Positions 1 through 6,412 of a stretch of 7,422 nucleotides of DNA are shown here, in pieces. Location: contig PBSW01000079.1 of the NCBI GenBank assembly GCA_002726865.1, positions 1 to 7,422 of the forward strand, in the 5' to 3' direction. Within the stretch, counting starts at the first letter, position 1. Every line of letters begins with the position of its first letter. The position numbers and the translations under genes were made by a program. Under the pieces are notes generated by a model. That model was not told the origin of the DNA. It ran no database searches and worked only from the letters and a program-made list of their open reading frames with translations. This DNA comes from Candidatus Bathyarchaeota archaeon. Lineage in GTDB: Archaea > Thermoproteota > Bathyarchaeia > TCS64.

Positions 1-172
1 CCATACCAACAGGGTATTGTTTGTGTCTCTCAAACGAGTTGTTGATGTGATCCATGATCCAAGCACTTTCATATCCCAGCTCTTCAGCCAGTTGAGCAGA
101 TTCCACAACTCTCTGAGTCGAACTCACTGGTCCAGAAGTAGGAATTCTAGCACCAAATTTTACTTTGCCCAA
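1..172 (-). CDS. Luciferase-like (F420/FMN-type) monooxygenase, N-terminal part only
   Basis: The reverse strand encodes the first 57 residues of a protein whose 3' part lies beyond the left edge. Visible are an opening beta strand (KFGARIPTSGP), a helix (residues about 18-32) and the segment ELGYESAWIMDH at about 31-42, which is the typical first beta-alpha-beta unit of the luciferase-like TIM barrel (W and D of 'GYESAWIMDH'). Such enzymes use F420H2 or reduced flavin; the substrate cannot be told from this fragment. The start is taken as TTG at 172-170 because homologs begin a few residues before this strand and a TTGAG element lies six bases upstream. There is no ATG in the frame, which is open back to a stop at about 286. 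The gene follows the thioesterase after 110 bases on the same strand, so cotranscription is possible. Family is fairly certain, start moderately so, function unknown. Confidence 0.75.
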   Translation of the reverse strand, partial: MGKVKFGARIPTSGPVSSTQRVVESAQLAEELGYESAWIMDHINNSFERHKQYPVGM

Positions 173-178
173 TTTATT

Positions 179-183
179 CTCAA
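179..183 (-). promoter_or_regulatory. Shine-Dalgarno-like TTGAG supporting a TTG start
   Basis: Read on the reverse strand, TTGAG is followed by AATAAA and then the proposed TTG start at 172. The thioesterase gene has the same arrangement (TTGAG, six bases, TTG), and the surrounding bases are also alike. This supports TTG as start codon for both genes. The core is weak compared with GGAGG or GGTGA. Confidence 0.4.
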
Positions 184-282
184 GGTAACGCTCCAATAGA
201 ATGAAGATAAGCTTTGCTGGAACGTCATGCTTCAAGTGCTCTCTTTACAAGAGCCTTAGAATTTACTCCTAGCGAATATTCA

Positions 283-717
283 TCATTTTATCAGGTATCC
301 CTCCTCGACAAGTCTTGAGACAAGTTCTTTTGGAAGAGTTACGGCCTTCCATTTCTCGCCAATAGATACTGCTACACATGTGATATGGCCTTTAGCTATA
401 CGTTTACGTCTTGTCTTACGAATAAGCTCAAATTCATATTTGATTGTTCTTCTTGTCACCTTCCCGATGCTGGTGTAGAGTCTGAGATCGTCTCCATACT
501 TCGCGGGGGACTCGTAGCTGCAGTAAGCCTCCCCTCGTGGAAAAGATATTCCTTTTTCTATGGCAAGTCCTTCTTTGCCCGGTTTGAAACCTAGTGATCG
601 GAGGAGTTCCGAGTAACCTATGCCGAAGTACTTGAAGTAATTAGCGTTATGTACGATCCCTAGACCGTCAGTTTCATCAAATCTGACGCGAATATCGATG
701 TGATGTTTTTTGGCCAA
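283..717 (-). CDS. 4HBT/YbgC-like acyl-CoA thioesterase (hotdog fold)
   Basis: This 144-residue protein has the length and pattern of a single-domain hotdog thioesterase of the 4-hydroxybenzoyl-CoA thioesterase type. Residues 9-43 contain the family signature: 'VRFDETDGLGIVHNANY' with Asp14, Asp17, Gly20 and Tyr27, followed by a helix ending SELLRSLGF. Asp17 is the likely catalytic carboxylate, by analogy with the family. Residues 68-85 (YESPAKYGDDLRLYTSI) match the usual 'Pa..gD.l' strand pair, and 90-118 form the remaining sheet. There is no signal peptide, so it is cytosolic. Expected chemistry is hydrolysis of a CoA thioester; substrate unknown. The start is TTG at 717-715. The frame is closed just upstream by the CoA-transferase stop (742-744), which is in the same frame, so little alternative exists. 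The 24-base gap suggests one transcript with the CoA-transferase. The Lys/Arg-rich stretch at 100-109 is unusual but not diagnostic. Confidence 0.85.
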   Translation of the reverse strand: MAKKHHIDIRVRFDETDGLGIVHNANYFKYFGIGYSELLRSLGFKPGKEGLAIEKGISFPRGEAYCSYESPAKYGDDLRLYTSIGKVTRRTIKYEFELIRKTRRKRIAKGHITCVAVSIGEKWKAVTLPKELVSRLVEEGYLIK

Positions 718-723
718 GATGTT

Positions 724-728
724 CTCAA
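724..728 (-). promoter_or_regulatory. Shine-Dalgarno-like TTGAG of the thioesterase gene
   Basis: On the reverse strand TTGAG is followed by AACATC and then the TTG start at 717. It lies within the 24-base gap after the CoA-transferase stop. It is the same element and spacing as upstream of the luciferase-like gene at 172, so the two genes probably use the same kind of initiation site. Confidence 0.4.
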
Positions 729-741
729 CATTAGGACCGTA

Positions 742-1923
742 TCAAACTACGCCTTCATTCTTCAGTTCTTTGAACTGCTCTGCAGTGTATCCAATTCTTT
801 GCAGAATTTCTTCTGTGTGCTGGCCAAGCATGGGAGGTGGAAGGGAGATCTCAGCTGGAGTCTCAGAGAATTTGGTTGGGATCCCAATTAGTTTCGTACG
901 ACCCGCCTTGGGGTGATCAACCTCGACTATCATCTTTCTATGTACCGTTTGTGGATGCTTGAAGATCTGATCCAGATTGTAAATAGGGCCCGCTGGCACG
1001 CCCGCGTCACCTAATATCTCAATCCACTCTTCGGCTTCTCTGGTTCTCAATGCTCCTTCAATCCGCGGAAGGATCTCTTGTCTGTACTTGGCTCGGTCGT
1101 AATTCTTCTGAAATCGCGGATCGTCTGCCATGTCGTCTAGTGCCAGTGCATGGCAAAGGCGTTTCCACGTAGCGTCATTTCCCGCCTCCAGTACGAATTG
1201 TCCATCCTTAGCGTTGAATACTCCGTAAGGGACCAGATACTCTTGCTTCTGGCCTGGTTTTGGAGGTACACCTGTATTGAAGTAGACCGCGGCCATTTGC
1301 ATCAGTGGTACCATCGAGGCCTCGAAGAGAGATGTATCTACATATTGTCCTTTTCCAGTCCTCTCCCGGAAAACTAGAGATGAAAGTATCCCATAGACGG
1401 CGATAAGAGCGGTCAGTACGTCTATGATGGGGACTCCTACTGGAGTAGGTGGGCCACCGGGTGAACCCGTCACACTCATAATGCCACCCATCGACTGAAG
1501 AACTAGGTCATATGCTGCCCTATCTCGAAGGGGGCCGTCCTGACCGAAGCCTGAAATTGAGCAATAGACTATTTGGGGATTAACTTCCTTGATTGCCTTG
1601 TAGTCAACTCCCAACCTTTTCACCGTTCCCGGTCGGTAACTTTCGATAAAGACGTCTGCGTCCTTTACTAGATCAAATAGTATTTTCTTGCCTTTCTCAT
1701 TTTTCAGGTTAAGTGTTATGCTCTTCTTATTTCTGTTAGCCATCATGAAATAGTAGCTCTCGCCCTCTACAATTGGTGCTGCATAACGAAAATCATCACC
1801 AGTACCTGGAGGCTCAACTTTTGTAACGTCTGCACCCATATCTCCCAGCAAAGATGCAGAATAGGGACCTGCAATCGTCTTAGTTATGTCGATCACTCGA
1901 ATTCCTTCTAGTGGACCAGCCAA
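742..1923 (-). CDS. Family III CoA-transferase (CaiB/BaiF/formyl-CoA transferase family)
   Basis: A complete 393-residue protein, close to the usual length of about 400 for this family. It begins with the hallmark 'GPLEGIRVIDITKTIAGPY' and continues with LLGDMGADVTKVEPPGTGD at about 25-43. RNKKSITLNLK (64-74) and DVFIESYRPGTVKRLG (90-105) are conserved CoA-binding regions. SISGFGQDGP (122-131) and AYDLVLQSMGGIMSVTG (137-153) follow. Asp168 in PVGVPIIDVLTAL aligns with the catalytic Asp that forms the acyl-aspartyl anhydride (Asp169 in oxalate-degrading formyl-CoA transferase). The enzyme moves CoA between carboxylic acids; the family also includes alpha-methylacyl-CoA racemases, so donor and acceptor cannot be assigned. 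TTG at 1923-1921 is the start because it places the family N-terminus exactly; the open frame upstream has no ATG. No Shine-Dalgarno is visible, which suggests a leaderless or short-leader message. It heads the leftward unit with the thioesterase and is divergent from polX. Confidence 0.9.
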   Translation of the reverse strand: MAGPLEGIRVIDITKTIAGPYSASLLGDMGADVTKVEPPGTGDDFRYAAPIVEGESYYFMMANRNKKSITLNLKNEKGKKILFDLVKDADVFIESYRPGTVKRLGVDYKAIKEVNPQIVYCSISGFGQDGPLRDRAAYDLVLQSMGGIMSVTGSPGGPPTPVGVPIIDVLTALIAVYGILSSLVFRERTGKGQYVDTSLFEASMVPLMQMAAVYFNTGVPPKPGQKQEYLVPYGVFNAKDGQFVLEAGNDATWKRLCHALALDDMADDPRFQKNYDRAKYRQEILPRIEGALRTREAEEWIEILGDAGVPAGPIYNLDQIFKHPQTVHRKMIVEVDHPKAGRTKLIGIPTKFSETPAEISLPPPMLGQHTEEILQRIGYTAEQFKELKNEGVV

Positions 1924-2065
1924 CTGAAGATTCGATCGACCATAACATTCTAGACATAATAACCGTTTTTGGGAAGAAGACGGTAATTGGTTTCCCAGCT
2001 AGACATATGATAGAACAGCAATCCAAAAGAATAATGTCGCAAAGACGGGAAAAGGTATCCATATC
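1924..2065. promoter_or_regulatory. Divergent intergenic region, candidate promoters for both units
   Basis: This 142-base AT-richer gap lies between the starts of the CoA-transferase (leftward) and polX (rightward), so at least one promoter for each direction is expected here. On the reverse strand, CGGTTATTATG (TTATTAT at 1956-1962) sits about 36 bases before the CoA-transferase start and follows an A-run, as an archaeal TATA box with BRE might for a very short leader. For polX, AAAAGAATAAT (2025-2035) or CATATGATAG (2004-2013) are possible TATA-like stretches. AAAGGT (2051-2056) is a weak Shine-Dalgarno candidate. None matches a consensus closely, and no clear operator palindrome is seen. 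Confidence 0.35.
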
Positions 2066-3790
2066 ATGGAGCAAGTGACAAATGAGGAAGTTGCCGTTCT
2101 GCTCTATGAGATCGCTTTTTATCTCGAACTTTCAGGCGATACATTTCGTCCACGTTCATTCGAGCGAGCGGCCAGGTCTATCGAAACCCTCTCCGAGAGT
2201 GTTACGGAGATCCATCGAAGTCAGCATATAGAGGGCCTAATGAAGATACCATTCGTGGGAGAAGGAATAGCTAAGAAGATTGACGAAAAAATAAGAATTG
2301 GAAGAGTTACACAACTCGAGGAACTCAAGGTTAGATTCCCAGTACGGCTATCAGAGCTATTGACAGTAGAGAGCGTCGGCCCGAAAACTGTTCGTGTTCT
2401 GTATGAGCAGTTGGACGTCAAGAACGTCGAGGATCTCGAAAAGAGGGCAAGAGAAGGAAAGATCAAATCCCTGTCTGGATTCGGAAACAAGTCCGAAGAG
2501 AAGATCCTGAAAGGAATAGAGTTTCTCAAGGCTTGCAAGGGTCGCCAGCCACTGGGCACGGTCCTTGGTCTAGCTCAGCATATTCGTGATCAACTAAGAT
2601 TCATAGAAGGAGTAAAGTCCGTGGTTATTACCGGTAGTCTTGCAAGAGGGAAGGAGACCGTTGAAGACCTAGATCTACTCGCCATCACTAGTCTTCCCGA
2701 TGTGCTAGTCAAGGCATTCATCTCAACATCTGAAGCCATTCACGTTTATCAAAAACAAAACACTCGTGTCTCTATTAGGCTAAAGATAGAGCTTAACGCC
2801 AACCTGCGCATCATACCTGAGGAGAGCTTCGGCGCTGCCCAACAATACTTTACCGGTAGCAAAGAGCACAACTTAGCGCTCCAGCGTCTTGCTCAAGACA
2901 AAGGCTTGAAGCTCAATGAATACGGTGTATTCTCCAAGGATGGTCAAACAATCGCTGGAACTAATGAAGAAGGAATTTACACTGCACTTGGGCTCCCTTG
3001 GATTCCTCCTGAATTGCGAGAAAACTTGGGAGAAATTGAAGCTGCCAGGGAAGAACGCTTACCAGATCTCATTAAACATGGTTCTTTGAGAGGAGACCTG
3101 CAGACTCAAACAAATTGGACTGACGGTAAGAACTCAATAGAAGAGATGGGAAAAGCTGCCAGAGAACTTGGGCTTCAATACATTGCCATAACTGATCACA
3201 CTCGTTCTTTAGCGATGGTTGGTGGACTGGATGAATCAAAGATTCAAGAACAAGGAAGAGAGATTGAAAGAGTCAATCGAAAGCTTGATGGGATTCAGAT
3301 CCTCAAGGGCGCTGAAGTCAATATTCTGAAGGACGGAAATTTAGATCTCAGTGATGATGCTTTGGCAGACCTGGATGTTGTGGGAGCAGCCGTTCATACC
3401 AATTTCAACATGCCACAGGATGAAATGACCCGGAGAATGATCCAAGCTATACGCAATCCTCACGTCGATATTATCTTCCATCCAACAGGGAGAATCATCA
3501 ACCGTCGCCCACCCTATGCTGTAAACATGAAGAAGATCATAGAGGCAGCCAAAGATAATGGTACTATATTGGAGATTGATGCGTATCCCGAACGACTAGA
3601 TCTGAAAGATGAACATATCCGAATGGCTGTAGACGAGGGAGTGAAGCTCTGTATCGATTCTGACGCTCACTCTATGGCCCAAATCAACTACCTGAGCTAC
3701 GGTATCACTCAGGCCCGTCGGGGTTGGGCCAGTAGAAATGACATCGTAAATACCATGTCTCTCGATGAGTTGCTGAAGTATCTTAGTTGA
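2066..3790 (+). CDS. polX: Family X DNA polymerase with C-terminal PHP domain
   Basis: A 574-residue protein of the usual prokaryotic PolX length (about 570-580). In order: an 8-kDa lyase-like domain (about 5-80) with helix-hairpin-helix IPFVGEGIAKKI, where Lys71 aligns with the Pol beta lyase lysine; further HhH segments at about 98-112 and 134-155; the nucleotidyltransferase palm with Gly190-Ser191 and Asp201/Asp203; the YFTGSKEHN segment (261-269) and LNEYGVF; and a PHP domain from about 338 to the end. The PHP domain shows DH (377-378), Glu417, His444, FHPTGR (His472) and DSDAHS (Asp533, His535). The family fills short gaps in base excision repair and often has 3'-5' exonuclease/phosphoesterase activity. 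Two oddities: the third polymerase Asp appears to be Asn246 (NANLRII for the usual vDLRvV), and the PHP HxH reads Gln346-Thr-Gln348. The first Gln occurs in some bacterial PolX proteins, the second is unusual. Either activity may be weakened. ATG start at 2066. First gene of the rightward unit. Confidence 0.93.
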   Translation: MEQVTNEEVAVLLYEIAFYLELSGDTFRPRSFERAARSIETLSESVTEIHRSQHIEGLMKIPFVGEGIAKKIDEKIRIGRVTQLEELKVRFPVRLSELLTVESVGPKTVRVLYEQLDVKNVEDLEKRAREGKIKSLSGFGNKSEEKILKGIEFLKACKGRQPLGTVLGLAQHIRDQLRFIEGVKSVVITGSLARGKETVEDLDLLAITSLPDVLVKAFISTSEAIHVYQKQNTRVSIRLKIELNANLRIIPEESFGAAQQYFTGSKEHNLALQRLAQDKGLKLNEYGVFSKDGQTIAGTNEEGIYTALGLPWIPPELRENLGEIEAAREERLPDLIKHGSLRGDLQTQTNWTDGKNSIEEMGKAARELGLQYIAITDHTRSLAMVGGLDESKIQEQGREIERVNRKLDGIQILKGAEVNILKDGNLDLSDDALADLDVVGAAVHTNFNMPQDEMTRRMIQAIRNPHVDIIFHPTGRIINRRPPYAVNMKKIIEAAKDNGTILEIDAYPERLDLKDEHIRMAVDEGVKLCIDSDAHSMAQINYLSYGITQARRGWASRNDIVNTMSLDELLKYLS

Positions 3791-3827
3791 TTTCGAGAGA
3801 ATAGGTCTAAAAAGGATAAGGCAACGT

Positions 3828-4961
3828 ATGGAAAAGATGACTAGGAAAACGCGTTATGCAAATCTTGGAGTAAAATTCCTTGGTTTCGACCTCAAGAACC
3901 CGCTAATAGCAGAATCTGCCGGTTATGCTGTGAGCGAGTGGGGGATAAAACGACTCCTTAGAGCAGGTTGTTCAGCCGTTGTTACAAAATCAACGACGTG
4001 GGATCCTCTTGGGAACTATCCGAGAAGATGGGATGGAACCATTCAACCACGTTGTTACTGGGTATATGATGATGGAATGACAACACTAGATGGCAGTGAA
4101 GCACTTCAAAATCCCGGGTATCTCAACATGGCACAGTTTATTCGAGCAAATCGCACAGTAGCAGAAGAAGAGGGGGCGTTTATCATTGGAAGCTTCTCTC
4201 CACGTTCTCCCGAAGAAGGTGCAATTATGGCTAGAGAGTTTGAAAAAGCAGGTGCGGCAGCTCTTCATATGGATATGATCTGCGCAACTGCAGCTTCCTT
4301 CAGGAATCTCCAATATCCGGGGAAAGGGTATACCCACTTAGGAGAATATTGGTCCGAAGATCCTGAAAGAATTGTAAGTGTACTGAAAGCAGTCCGCGAT
4401 GCAGTAGACATTCCGTTGATCCCAAAGACCAGATTACAGCGTTGGTTGACCACTGATCCCGATGTCATCTCAAATGGTTATGGCAAGTACCTTGAAGGAT
4501 ATGCGTTTGACACCGCCATACCGACTCTTGATATGGATCTCTACACTGGTAAGCGCGTTTATGCGAAAATTAGTGGGAAAGCTATGCGGTATAACTTATT
4601 CCAGGTTCTTGCTCGCATGTATCGTCTTGGAACTGGGAAGACTCTGATGCCGTCTGGGGGTCTCCACTTTGGCGAAGATGTCATCAAATGTATAATGCTG
4701 GGAGCAGACGGTGTAGGTATCTGTTCGGCCCTCTATCGCGGCACTCATGTGGTTGACGAGATGCTGGATTATATCGAAGAATACATGGTCGGTCAAGCAA
4801 TTGATTCTTTAGACCAGATAAAGGGAACTGGTTTCAAGGACTTTCCTCCCGAGGGTTTCCCAAAGCTAAGACGCTCGCTAGAGCTTCAGGCCAAAGAGCT
4901 GGGAAAGGAGTTCACAGGCGAGATTCCTGGAGCGAATCCACCAGCACCGTCTAATCCCTAG
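3828..4961 (+). CDS. Dihydroorotate dehydrogenase-like (PreA/PyrD-related) flavoprotein, substrate unknown
   Basis: A 377-residue FMN TIM-barrel protein of the dihydroorotate dehydrogenase/dihydropyrimidine dehydrogenase PreA superfamily. Evidence: LGFDLKNPLIAESAG near the N-terminus (about 18-32), GCSAVVTKSTT (47-57), ALQNPGYLN (92-100), a Lys at the FMN-contact strand (IPLIPKTR, Lys200), ISGKAMRYN (248-256), and the C-terminal phosphate-binding part MPSGG plus LGADGVGICSALYRG (274-305). The catalytic loop is divergent. Where relatives have NxSCPN this protein has DMICAT (149-154), so Cys152 is kept but the substrate-binding Asn residues are not. No Cys-rich ferredoxin domain is present, unlike full PreA. 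It is therefore probably an oxidoreductase on some other cyclic or unsaturated substrate. ATG at 3828 is chosen; a second in-frame ATG at 3837 is possible. It lies 37 bases after polX and 65 before the amidohydrolase, suggesting joint expression. The C-terminus is a short Pro-rich tail. Confidence 0.8.
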   Translation: MEKMTRKTRYANLGVKFLGFDLKNPLIAESAGYAVSEWGIKRLLRAGCSAVVTKSTTWDPLGNYPRRWDGTIQPRCYWVYDDGMTTLDGSEALQNPGYLNMAQFIRANRTVAEEEGAFIIGSFSPRSPEEGAIMAREFEKAGAAALHMDMICATAASFRNLQYPGKGYTHLGEYWSEDPERIVSVLKAVRDAVDIPLIPKTRLQRWLTTDPDVISNGYGKYLEGYAFDTAIPTLDMDLYTGKRVYAKISGKAMRYNLFQVLARMYRLGTGKTLMPSGGLHFGEDVIKCIMLGADGVGICSALYRGTHVVDEMLDYIEEYMVGQAIDSLDQIKGTGFKDFPPEGFPKLRRSLELQAKELGKEFTGEIPGANPPAPSNP

Positions 4962-5026
4962 ATCATTTCATCGAATTGTTTCTAGAAGGTTAATTACCTA
5001 ATGGAAGAGCACACCCCTTTGACGCT

Positions 5027-6412
5027 ATGACGTTTGATCTTGTCATTAGTGGTGGAGTTATCTGCACTGGACGTGGACGGTACAAGGCTGACTTAGGAAT
5101 AGCAGATGACAGGATAGCCGTTATAGGAAATGATCTGCTCAATGCATCAACTGATAGACGAATTGATGCTTCAGGGAAGATACTCATCCCTGGTGCAATA
5201 GATACTCATGCCCACTTCCGGGATCCCGGGTTCACTCACAAGGAAGATTTTGAGACAGGTACACGCGCAGCCGCTGCGGGAGGAATCACCATGGCCATGG
5301 ACATGCCTAATGTTCAACCCCCCACTAACACTCTTGACCGCTTCAAGGCGCACATTGAGGACGCAGGACGTAAATCATTAGTCGATTTTGGTCATAATGC
5401 TGCCGGTACCGTACCGGAGGAGATACCGAAGATCGCAGAGGCTGGTGCTACGGCGTTCAAGATCTTCATGATCAAGGATGTAGGCAGAGATTATCCACAC
5501 ATGCCAGGGATCGGTATTGACGATCACGGAAGCCTTCTGGAGTTACTCGTGACGATCGCAAAAACGGGCAAGGTCTGTATGATCCATCCACATGACCAGG
5601 AAATCTGGGAATATATTACGAAGCAGTTCTGGAGTCAGGGGCAGAGGAACCATCTCGCCTATGCTAAAGCTACAGCTTACTACAATTCCATAGTAGTGAA
5701 TACTGCCATTTCCACTATCATCTTAATGCAAAAGGAAACAAAGGTGAAGTTGCACATCTTGCATGTATCGACAGTAGAGAGTTGGGAGATGATAAGACAA
5801 GCAAAAGAGAGAGGTCAGCACGTCACGACAGAGGTAAATCCTGCTGCCCTCTTTCTTTCAAACCAATGGACGACAATAGAAAAGCTTGGTCCCTATGCAC
5901 TTGGACGGTGGATACCTGACCATGACGGTATTGCATCGTGGAATGCCGTCTTGAATGGAAATTGCGACTTAATCGGTAGCGACCACGCGCCCCATACTCG
6001 AGAGGAGAAGGAGATGGGCTGGGAAGATATGTGGAAAGCTCCTGGCGGCCGACCTCAGATACAAGACTACCTTTCGTTGTGCTTAGATGAGGTGAGTCGT
6101 GGTAAGATAAGCCTCGAGCGCGTAGTCCAGGTCTGTTCTGAAACCCCTGCCAAGATCTTTGGTCTATATCCGCGCAAGGGTTCAATACAACTTGGTTCGG
6201 ATGCAGATCTTGTCATCGTAGATCCCAAGGCCAAGAAAGTCATCAAGAATGAGAGAGTATATTCAAAATGTCGTTGGACACCTTACGATGGAAAGGAAGT
6301 GCAAGGCATTCCAGTCGCAACGATTCTAAGAGGTCAAGTAATAATGGAAGAAGGCGAGGTGTTAGCGAAGCCAGGGTACGGAAAGTTCGTTTCTAACGCC
6401 AAAGAGGTTTAA
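5027..6412 (+). CDS. Cyclic amidohydrolase, dihydroorotase/hydantoinase type
   Basis: A complete 461-residue metal-dependent cyclic amidohydrolase; hydantoinases, allantoinases and long dihydroorotases have this length. The opening FDLVISGGVI strand and the closing 'GSDADLVIVDP' belong to the flanking beta-sandwich. The binuclear metal site is complete: His61 and His63 (DTHAHFRDPG), Lys145 for carbamylation (TAFKIFM), His187 (MIHPHD), His246 (LHVST) and Asp319 (GSDHAPHT). Arg65 and Asn95 (MDMPN) match residues that hold the carboxylate in dihydroorotases, whereas ETPAKIFGLYPRKGSI (372-387) is hydantoinase-like. The protein thus opens a cyclic amide ring, possibly one with an acidic group; exact substrate unknown. 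The start is fixed: the frame is closed at 4991-4993 and ATG at 5027 is the only start before the conserved strand. It has no Shine-Dalgarno, so it may be leaderless or coupled to a 9-codon reading frame (5001-5030) whose TGA overlaps this ATG. It probably works with the flavoprotein just upstream. Confidence 0.9.
   Translation: MTFDLVISGGVICTGRGRYKADLGIADDRIAVIGNDLLNASTDRRIDASGKILIPGAIDTHAHFRDPGFTHKEDFETGTRAAAAGGITMAMDMPNVQPPTNTLDRFKAHIEDAGRKSLVDFGHNAAGTVPEEIPKIAEAGATAFKIFMIKDVGRDYPHMPGIGIDDHGSLLELLVTIAKTGKVCMIHPHDQEIWEYITKQFWSQGQRNHLAYAKATAYYNSIVVNTAISTIILMQKETKVKLHILHVSTVESWEMIRQAKERGQHVTTEVNPAALFLSNQWTTIEKLGPYALGRWIPDHDGIASWNAVLNGNCDLIGSDHAPHTREEKEMGWEDMWKAPGGRPQIQDYLSLCLDEVSRGKISLERVVQVCSETPAKIFGLYPRKGSIQLGSDADLVIVDPKAKKVIKNERVYSKCRWTPYDGKEVQGIPVATILRGQVIMEEGEVLAKPGYGKFVSNAKEV

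Noticed and set aside
17..199. 60-codon forward open frame at the left edge
   Set aside because: The reverse strand of the same stretch encodes a clear luciferase-like N-terminus, so the forward frame is a shadow.
241..253. Small hairpin CTCTT-TAC-AAGAG after the thioesterase stop, considered as a terminator
   Set aside because: The stem has only five pairs with weak composition, and no T-run follows in the direction of transcription.
2221..2559. 112-codon reverse-strand open frame
   Set aside because: It lies opposite the helix-hairpin-helix region of polX, and its Ser/Phe-rich translation is typical of an antisense shadow.
3791..3827. CTAAAAAGG between polX and the flavoprotein gene, considered as a TATA box
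   Set aside because: It is only about 15-20 bases from the ATG, too close for a TATA box about 26 bases before a transcription start, and the 37-base gap fits readthrough from polX.
5221..5240. GGGTTCACTC resembling a tRNA T-arm
   Set aside because: It is part of the conserved amidohydrolase DPGFTHK codons, and no acceptor, D-arm or anticodon arm surrounds it.
5403..5417. Perfect 7-base inverted repeat CCGGTAC-C-GTACCGG
   Set aside because: It lies inside the amidohydrolase coding region over ordinary codons (Ala-Gly-Thr-Val-Pro), and one such short palindrome is expected by chance in a window of this size.
5823..6185. 120-codon reverse-strand open frame
   Set aside because: It lies wholly inside the amidohydrolase, which has strong family motifs on the other strand, and its translation is rich in Ser, Arg and Pro with no recognisable domain.
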